Shown: piece by piece, positions 40,492 to 45,236 of the stretch
How positions within the stretch are numbered: the stretch's first letter is position 1
How the letters are laid out: the number at the start of each line of letters is the position of its first letter
NCBI RefSeq assembly: GCF_002101785.1
Contig: NZ_LQPJ01000142.1
Location: 1-45,236, forward strand
Direction of reading: 5' to 3'
Length of the DNA stretch: 45,236 nucleotides
Source: Mycobacterium palustre
Lineage (GTDB): Bacteria > Actinomycetota > Actinomycetes > Mycobacteriales > Mycobacteriaceae
Program-made: the position numbers and the translations under genes
Notes under the pieces: generated by a model
What the model saw: the letters and a program-made list of their open reading frames with translations, nothing else
Databases searched by the model: none
What the model was told of the DNA's origin: nothing

Positions 40492-40816
40492 TCGAAGCCC
40501 GAGAGGCCGAAGAGGCCGTCCGGGGCGCGCCCGTCATCGAGACGCCCTGTTCGATGGATTCCATTGCCAGGCGGGCGTGCAGCTCCCATGACGTCCGGAC
40601 CACGATGGTTCCGCTGTACCGGCGTTCCGAAAGCGGTGTGGGCGGTTTGTCTCCGCATCGTCGAAGGCACTCCACATGCTCGGTGACGGCCTGCTCGATG
40701 GCTTCGACCGCCTGCGTCGCGGTTGGCGCTTCGCGCCCGAGATGTGGGATCTCGAGGCATGCACCGACGTACTGGTGGTAGTGCGAGTCACTTATCCCCA
40801 GGCGGAGCGCCGGCAC
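40484..40816 (-). CDS. HicB-like antitoxin-family protein without an adjacent hicA
   Basis: This 110-aa protein has a GTG start. The N-terminal HicB fold is visible: HYHQYVGACLEIPHLG, then EAPTATQAVEAIEQAVTEHV. The C-terminus (TIVVRTSWELHARLAMESIE, QGVSM) looks like the ribbon-helix-helix DNA-binding half of longer HicB proteins. HicB normally neutralises the small RNase HicA, but no hicA-size ORF is adjacent: htpX lies 7 nt upstream and the SulP gene overlaps downstream. It may be a solitary regulator, as many actinobacterial HicB proteins appear to be. Confidence 0.72.
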   Translation of the reverse strand: MPALRLGISDSHYHQYVGACLEIPHLGREAPTATQAVEAIEQAVTEHVECLRRCGDKPPTPLSERRYSGTIVVRTSWELHARLAMESIEQGVSMTGAPRTASSASRASTR

Positions 40817-40823
40817 GAGCCCC

Positions 40824-41684
40824 TTAGCCCCGCGCCATCTGCTCCAGCCGCCGGATGCGGTCCTCGATCGGCGGGTGCGTCGAAAACAGCGATCCGATCC
40901 GCTCGCCCGCGCGGAACGGGTTGGCGATCATCAGGTGCGCCTGGCTGGCCAACTGCGGCTCGGGCGGCAACGGGGCCAGCTGCACCCCGCCGGAGATCTT
41001 GCGCAGCGCCGACGCCAGGGCCAGCGGGTCACCGGTCAGCACGGCGCCCGACTCGTCCGCCTGGTACTCGCGCGACCGCGACACCGCCAGCCGCACCACC
41101 GTCGCGGCGATCGGCCCCAGCAGCGAAACCAGCAGCAGCGCAAAGGGATTCTCGCCGTCGCGGTTGCCGCCGAACATGCCCGCGAACATGGCCATGTTGG
41201 CCAGCGCGGTGATCACCGACGCCATCGCTCCGGCGATGCACGAAATGAGGATGTCGCGGTTGTAGACGTGCGAAAGCTCGTGCCCCAGCACGGCGCGCAG
41301 CTCGCGCTCGTCGAGGATCTGCAGGATGCCGGTGGTGCAGCACACCGCGGCGTTACGCGGATTGCGGCCGGTCGCGAACGCATTGGGGGCGTTGGTGTCG
41401 CTGATGTACAGCCGCGGCATGGGTTGATGAGCGCTGGTGGCCAGCTCGCGCACGATCCGATACATCACCGGCGCCTGCAGCTCCGACACCGGCTGGGCGT
41501 GCATCGCGCGCAGCGCCAGCTTGTCGCTGTTGTAGTAGGTGTAGACGTTCATGCCGAGCGCGAACAACACCGCGATGAACATCGCCGTCCGGCCGAAGAG
41601 CGAGCCGACAAACACGATCAACGCGGACATACCGACCAGCAGGGCGAACGTTTTCAACCTGTTGGCATGCGGATGCCAGGTCAT
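40824..41684 (-). CDS. htpX: HtpX-family membrane metalloprotease
   Basis: This 286-aa zinc metalloprotease of family M48 has two N-terminal transmembrane helices (about residues 10-50), the catalytic HELSH motif (HExxH, near 144), two further hydrophobic segments, and the third zinc ligand region SREYQADESG. It should degrade damaged membrane proteins on the cytoplasmic side of the membrane. It ends 7 nt before the HicB-like gene on the same strand. It is equivalent by position to Rv0563. Confidence 0.95.
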   Translation of the reverse strand: MTWHPHANRLKTFALLVGMSALIVFVGSLFGRTAMFIAVLFALGMNVYTYYNSDKLALRAMHAQPVSELQAPVMYRIVRELATSAHQPMPRLYISDTNAPNAFATGRNPRNAAVCCTTGILQILDERELRAVLGHELSHVYNRDILISCIAGAMASVITALANMAMFAGMFGGNRDGENPFALLLVSLLGPIAATVVRLAVSRSREYQADESGAVLTGDPLALASALRKISGGVQLAPLPPEPQLASQAHLMIANPFRAGERIGSLFSTHPPIEDRIRRLEQMARG

Positions 41685-41756
41685 CAGTGTCCTCCTTGGG
41701 GCCTCGACTACTGCTCATTGAACGCCTAAAACGGCCGGAGAGGTTCCTGGTTCGCG

Positions 41757-42764
41757 CTAACCGTGCCGGCTCACCGTGTAGTCGACCAGCGTCTGAAGCG
41801 CGCGCCGGCCGGGAAGGTCGGGCAACAGGGCCAGCTCCGCGCGCGCCTGCGCCGCGTACTGGGCCAGGAACTCCTTCGCCTTGGCCATGCCCGGCGACGA
41901 CCGCAACAACGACAGCGCCTCGGCCACGGCCGCGTCGTCGCCGACGGGACCGGCCAGCAGCTCGCGCAGCCGCGCCGCCTCCGGACCCGGCTCGCGCAGC
42001 GCGTAGAGCATGGGCAGGGTGTGCACCCCTTCGCGGACGTCGGTCCCGGGAAGCTTGCCGGATTCGTGCGAGTCGCTGTCGATGTCGATGATGTCGTCGG
42101 AGATCTGGAACGCGGTGCCGACGATGCCGCCCAGGCGGCTCAGCCGCTGCGCCTGATCGGCGCCGGCGCCGGAAAAGATCGCGCCGAATTCGCCCGCCGC
42201 CGAGATCAGGCAGGCCGTCTTCTCGTACACCACCGTCAGGTAGTGCTCGACCGGGTCCGCCCCTTCGGCCGCACCGCGGGTCTCGCGCATCTGCCCGGTC
42301 ACCAGCTGGGCGAACGTCTCGGCGATCAGCCGCACCGCGTCCGGCCCCAGCCGCGACACCAGCCGCGACGCCGTCGCGAACAGGTAATCGCCGGCCAGGA
42401 TGGCGACGTTGTTGCCCCAGCGCACGTTCGCGGTGGGCGCGCCGCGGCGCACCTCCGCCTCGTCCATCACGTCGTCGTGATACAGCGTCGCCAGGTGCAC
42501 CAGCTCGATGACGGCGCCGGCGATCGTCACCTCCGGCGCGTCGGGGTTGGGCCCGAGCTGCGCGGCCAACACGGTGAACAGCGGGCGGAACCGCTTGCCA
42601 CCGGCCCTGAACAGGTGCGTCAGCGAATCGGTCATCACCGCGTCCGCGCTGCGCAGCTCGGCGTCCATCAGCTGCTCGATGCGCCCGACACCGTCGCGCA
42701 CGGTCGCGGCGAACGCGGCGTCCCCGAAGTCGATGCCCGCCACCACCGTCGCCGGAGTCCTCAC
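41757..42764 (-). CDS. grcC1: Polyprenyl diphosphate synthase GrcC1
   Basis: This 335-aa trans-polyprenyl synthase starts at the GTG at 42764 (VRTPATVVAGIDFG); an ATG at 42776 would add four residues. The first Asp-rich motif is DDVMD in TLYHDDVMDEAEVRRGAPT, and the second is DDIID in FQISDDIIDIDSD. Small residues before the first motif allow long products, so this is a candidate for the menaquinone side chain. It is divergent from menJ, which reduces one double bond in that chain, so the pair is functionally consistent. It matches Rv0562 in position and length. Confidence 0.93.
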   Translation of the reverse strand: MRTPATVVAGIDFGDAAFAATVRDGVGRIEQLMDAELRSADAVMTDSLTHLFRAGGKRFRPLFTVLAAQLGPNPDAPEVTIAGAVIELVHLATLYHDDVMDEAEVRRGAPTANVRWGNNVAILAGDYLFATASRLVSRLGPDAVRLIAETFAQLVTGQMRETRGAAEGADPVEHYLTVVYEKTACLISAAGEFGAIFSGAGADQAQRLSRLGGIVGTAFQISDDIIDIDSDSHESGKLPGTDVREGVHTLPMLYALREPGPEAARLRELLAGPVGDDAAVAEALSLLRSSPGMAKAKEFLAQYAAQARAELALLPDLPGRRALQTLVDYTVSRHG

Positions 42765-42786
42765 GCGACCAAACATACTGGTGTGT

Positions 42787-44025
42787 GTGGAGACGAGAGC
42801 GATCGCAGCCGACCTGGTGGTCGTCGGCGCCGGGCCCGCCGGTTCGGCCGCGGCCGCCTGGGCCGCCCGCGCCGGCCACGACGTGCTCGTCATCGACTCG
42901 GCCAGCTTCCCCCGCGACAAGCCCTGCGGCGACGGGCTGACCCCGCGCGCCGTCGCCGAGCTGGAACGGCTCGGACTCCGCGACTGGCTGGACACCCGCA
43001 TCCGGCATCGGGGCTTGCGGATGAGCGGCTTCGGCGGCGAGGTCGAGGTCGACTGGCCCGGCCCGTCTTTCCCGTCGACCGGCAGCGCCGTGGCCCGCCT
43101 GGAGCTCGACGACCGAATCCGCAAATGCGCCGAAGATTCCGGGGCGCGGATGCTGCTTGGCACCAAAGCCGTTGCGTCGCATCATGACTCGTCGCGACGG
43201 GTGGTGTCGCTGACGCTGGCCGACGGGACGGCGGTGCGCTGTGCCGCGTTGATCGTCGCCGACGGCGCCCGGTCGTCGCTGGGCCGCAAGCTGGGCCGGC
43301 GCTGGCATCAGGAGACGGTGTACGGCGTGGCCGCCCGCGGCTACCTCGCCACCGCGCGGGCCGACGACCCGTGGCTGACGTCACACCTGGAGCTGCGCGG
43401 ACCCGACGGCTCCAAGGACAAAGTGCTGCCCGGCTACGGCTGGATCTTCCCGCTGGGCAACGGCGAGGTGAACATCGGCGTCGGGGCGTTGTCGACGTCG
43501 AAGCGGCCCGCGGACCTGGCGCTGCGGCCGCTGATCTCCTACTACACCGACCTGCGCCGCGACGAGTGGGGCTTTAGCGGCGAGCCGCGGGCGGTGGCGT
43601 CGGCGCTGTTGCCGATGGGCGGCGCCGTCTCGGGCGTGGCCGGGCCCAACTGGATGCTGATCGGCGACGCGGCGGCCTGCGTCAACCCGCTCAACGGCGA
43701 GGGCATCGACTACGGCCTGGAGACCGGGCGGCTGGCCGCCGGGCTGCTGGAGGAGCGCGACCTGTCGCGGGTGTGGCCGTCGTTGCTGGCACAGCACTAC
43801 GGCCGCGGGTTCTCGGTGGCGCGCAGGCTGGCGCTGTTGCTGACCTTCCAGCGGTTCCTGCCGGCCACCGGGCCGATCGCGATGCGCTCGACGAGGCTGA
43901 TGACCGTCGCCGTGCGCGTGATGGCCAACCTGGTCACCGACGACGACGCGGACTGGGTGGCGCGGGCCTGGCGGGGCGGCGGCCGGCTCTCTCAGCTCCT
44001 CGATCACCGAAAGCCGTTCAGCTAG
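42787..44025 (+). CDS. menJ: Menaquinone reductase MenJ (geranylgeranyl-reductase family)
   Basis: This 412-aa flavoprotein starts at the GTG at 42787 (VETRAIAADL); a GTG at 42781 is also possible. The FAD motif VVGAGPAGSAAAAWAA is at about 11-26, then PRDKPCGDGLTPRAVAEL, and the second FAD motif GDAAACVNPLNGEGIDYG near residue 297. MenJ (Rv0561c) saturates the second isoprene unit of menaquinone to give MK-9(II-H2). It starts only 22 bp from the GTG of the divergent grcC1, so both are probably read from leaderless or very short-leader mRNAs. Confidence 0.94.
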   Translation: METRAIAADLVVVGAGPAGSAAAAWAARAGHDVLVIDSASFPRDKPCGDGLTPRAVAELERLGLRDWLDTRIRHRGLRMSGFGGEVEVDWPGPSFPSTGSAVARLELDDRIRKCAEDSGARMLLGTKAVASHHDSSRRVVSLTLADGTAVRCAALIVADGARSSLGRKLGRRWHQETVYGVAARGYLATARADDPWLTSHLELRGPDGSKDKVLPGYGWIFPLGNGEVNIGVGALSTSKRPADLALRPLISYYTDLRRDEWGFSGEPRAVASALLPMGGAVSGVAGPNWMLIGDAAACVNPLNGEGIDYGLETGRLAAGLLEERDLSRVWPSLLAQHYGRGFSVARRLALLLTFQRFLPATGPIAMRSTRLMTVAVRVMANLVTDDDADWVARAWRGGGRLSQLLDHRKPFS

Positions 44026-44061
44026 GCCACCTTTTGCCAGGCGGCGACGCCGCACGCGCGC

Positions 44062-44103
44062 TATATCAAAAGCATTGACATATATCAGTCTAATTGATAT
44101 ACC
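44062..44103 (+). promoter_or_regulatory. Promoter with palindromic operator for the inducible methyltransferase
   Basis: TTGACA at 44075-44080 is a perfect -35. Seventeen bases later TATACC (44098-44103) can serve as -10, placing the mRNA start near the ATG at 44111. The perfect inverted repeat TATATCA-N7-TGATATA (44081-44101) fills the spacer and overlaps the -10, and a third copy of the half-site TATATCA is at 44062-44068. This is the layout of a MarR-type repressed promoter. In M. tuberculosis the homologue Rv0560c is salicylate-inducible and repressed by the MarR protein Rv2887. Confidence 0.75.
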
Positions 44104-44110
44104 TGTTGGC

Positions 44111-44797
44111 ATGACCCAACCAGTGGATTTCCAATTCGAAAGTGCCTACCGGGGTGAATCCCCCTTCGGCGAGGGCGTGCGGCCGCCGTGGAGCATCGGC
44201 GCCCCGCAACCCGAGCTGGCCGCCCTGATCGAGCAGGGCAAGTCCCACGGCGACGTCCTGGACGTCGGCTGCGGGGAGGCGGCGATCTCGCTGGCGCTCG
44301 CCGAGCGGGGACACACCACGGTGGGGCTGGACCTGTCGCCCACCGCGATCGACCTGGCCCGACGCGAGGCCGGGAAGCGCGGCCTGACCAACGTGACCTT
44401 CGAGGTCGCCGACATCAGCGACTTCGACAGTTTCCCGCACGGATCGGCCGGGCGGTTCGGCACCATCGTGGACAGCACCCTGTTCCACTCCATCCCGGTC
44501 GAGGCGCGCGAGGGCTACCAGCAATCGATCACGCGGGCCGCCGCGCCGGGCGCCTCCTACTTCGCCCTGGTCTTCGACAAGGCCGCGGTTCCGGCGGGCC
44601 CGCCCAACGCCGTCACCGCCGAGGAGCTGCGCGACGTGGTGTCGAAGTACTGGGTGGTCGACGAGATCAGGCCCGCGCGCATCCACGGCAACCTGCCCGT
44701 GGGCCATCCCGACCTGCCGTTCGTCGGGATCCGCGAGGAGCCCAACGGCCTGCAGTCCGTCGACGCCTGGCTGCTGTCCGCGCACCTGGGCTCCTAA
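44111..44797 (+). CDS. SAM-dependent methyltransferase, Rv0560c-like
   Basis: This 228-aa class I methyltransferase starts MTQPVDFQFESAYRGESPFG. SAM motif I is VLDVGCGEAAISLALAERG (about 51-69), followed by GLDLSPTAIDLAR and the motif IV region IVDSTLFHS. The TTG at 44075 would extend the protein but lies in the -35 element, so the ATG is preferred. Rv0560c in M. tuberculosis is induced by salicylate and can N-methylate and inactivate an antibacterial compound when derepressed. The conserved promoter palindrome suggests a similar detoxifying role here. It is followed after 25 nt by a DUF732 gene, as in H37Rv. Confidence 0.93.
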   Translation: MTQPVDFQFESAYRGESPFGEGVRPPWSIGAPQPELAALIEQGKSHGDVLDVGCGEAAISLALAERGHTTVGLDLSPTAIDLARREAGKRGLTNVTFEVADISDFDSFPHGSAGRFGTIVDSTLFHSIPVEAREGYQQSITRAAAPGASYFALVFDKAAVPAGPPNAVTAEELRDVVSKYWVVDEIRPARIHGNLPVGHPDLPFVGIREEPNGLQSVDAWLLSAHLGS

Positions 44798-44809
44798 AAG
44801 CATCAGGTG

Positions 44810-44815
44810 TATAGT
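44810..44815 (+). promoter_or_regulatory. Possible -10 for the DUF732 gene
   Basis: TATAGT lies 7 nt before the ATG at 44823, the usual position of a -10 element for a leaderless mycobacterial mRNA. The gene may therefore be read both from the methyltransferase promoter and on its own. Confidence 0.4.
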
Positions 44816-44822
44816 CCGGCTA

Positions 44823-45158
44823 ATGAAGGCTTCGAGGCTGGCTTCTCTCATCGCCATGGCGGGCGCCGCTGTCGCAGTGGCGGCGCCCGCGCAGGCCGAC
44901 GACTACGACTACGTGTTCAAGCAGACGGTCAACCACTTCGGCGTGTACGGCCCGCAGGACCAGCTGGCGTGGCTGGGCAAGATCAGCTGCGACCGGATCG
45001 GCAGGGGCGTCGACGGGGACCCGTACAAGTCGGCCAACTTCCTGCAGCACAACCTGCCGCTGGGCACCACGCAGGGCCAGGCGTTCCAGTTCCTGGGCGC
45101 CGCGATCGACCACTACTGCCCCGACCAGGTCGGTTTCATCCAGCGGGCGGGCCGCTAG
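44823..45158 (+). CDS. DUF732 secreted protein, Rv0559c-like
   Basis: This 111-aa protein has a signal peptide (MKASRLASLIAMAGAAVAVA, cleavage after AQA) and a mature DUF732 domain: YVFKQTVNHFGVYG, ISCDRIGRGVDGDPY and AIDHYCPDQVGF, with two cysteines placed to form a disulfide. It corresponds by position and size to Rv0559c, which is co-induced with Rv0560c in M. tuberculosis. Its function is unknown. The remaining 78 bases to the window end hold no recognisable feature. Confidence 0.9.
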   Translation: MKASRLASLIAMAGAAVAVAAPAQADDYDYVFKQTVNHFGVYGPQDQLAWLGKISCDRIGRGVDGDPYKSANFLQHNLPLGTTQGQAFQFLGAAIDHYCPDQVGFIQRAGR

Positions 45159-45236
45159 GTGTACCCGGCCATAACGTTGGTTACAGGCGGCTGATGGGTG
45201 GTAGGCCGCTGAGTGCGCTGTGGCGGCGTTGAGTGT

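Noticed and set aside
45159..45236. Possible insertion-sequence end or new gene start at the right edge
   Set aside because: The 78 bases show no inverted repeat, ORF or recognisable motif, and the sequence is too short to judge.

Overview
The window is high-GC actinobacterial chromosome and almost certainly from a slow-growing non-tuberculous Mycobacterium (M. avium complex-like by feel; the species is not proven). The evidence is a yrbE/mce operon, an LpqN lipoprotein, a TIGR00027-type methyltransferase pair, a mycofactocin-type SDR, two DUF732 secreted proteins and menJ/grcC1. From memory, the left end (LpqN, GH92, 795-aa membrane protein, mce2R, yrbE2A/B, mce2ABC) and the right end (YajQ, monooxygenase, gpsA, htpX, grcC1, menJ, inducible methyltransferase, DUF732) follow M. 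tuberculosis H37Rv Rv0583c-Rv0591 and Rv0559c-Rv0566c, in inverted orientation. The material between and within these blocks is accessory relative to H37Rv.

Layout. 1-5758 (minus): mce2R-yrbE2A-yrbE2B-mce2A-mce2B-mce2C, cut by the window edge, with a FadR-type palindrome in front of mce2R. 5828-7729 (minus): two tandem paralogous SAM methyltransferases. 7850-13712: 795-aa flippase/kinase-like membrane protein, GH92 glycosidase, LpqN. 13832-16790 (minus): galT-galK-Mut7C RNase chain with 4-nt overlaps; galT is intact. 16823-24612: FUSC membrane protein, a small ORF, DUF5994, NYN-LOTUS protein, lipoprotein, an unusual Nramp-like transporter with a DtxR-family box, and an SDR.

24636-34053 is the most interesting part: a divergent gene cluster. 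The minus arm encodes a helical/beta-sandwich protein and a short-chain-type polyprenyl diphosphate synthase with a 4-nt overlap. The plus arm encodes five genes that each overlap the next by 1-4 nt: a Cys-containing unknown of 439 aa, an 82-aa amphipathic protein, a 257-aa helical/beta-sandwich protein, a 1068-aa nucleotide-cyclase-like/AAA/TPR protein and a 688-aa phytoene-desaturase-like FAD oxidoreductase. I do not recognise this as a described system. It looks like an isoprenoid-modifying module with its own signalling ATPase and structural proteins.

34095-35581: a DUF732 protein, a Cys-rich unknown and tRNA-Tyr. 35652-45158: yajQ, a Baeyer-Villiger-type monooxygenase, gpsA, a SulP transporter, an orphan HicB, htpX, grcC1 divergent from menJ, and a methyltransferase-DUF732 pair behind a palindromic promoter. 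No intergenic stretch exceeds 300 bases; the longest are about 240-260 bases (19807-20047, 35234-35495, 38736-38973), and I see no gene in them. No IS element, integrase, phage gene or CRISPR array was seen.
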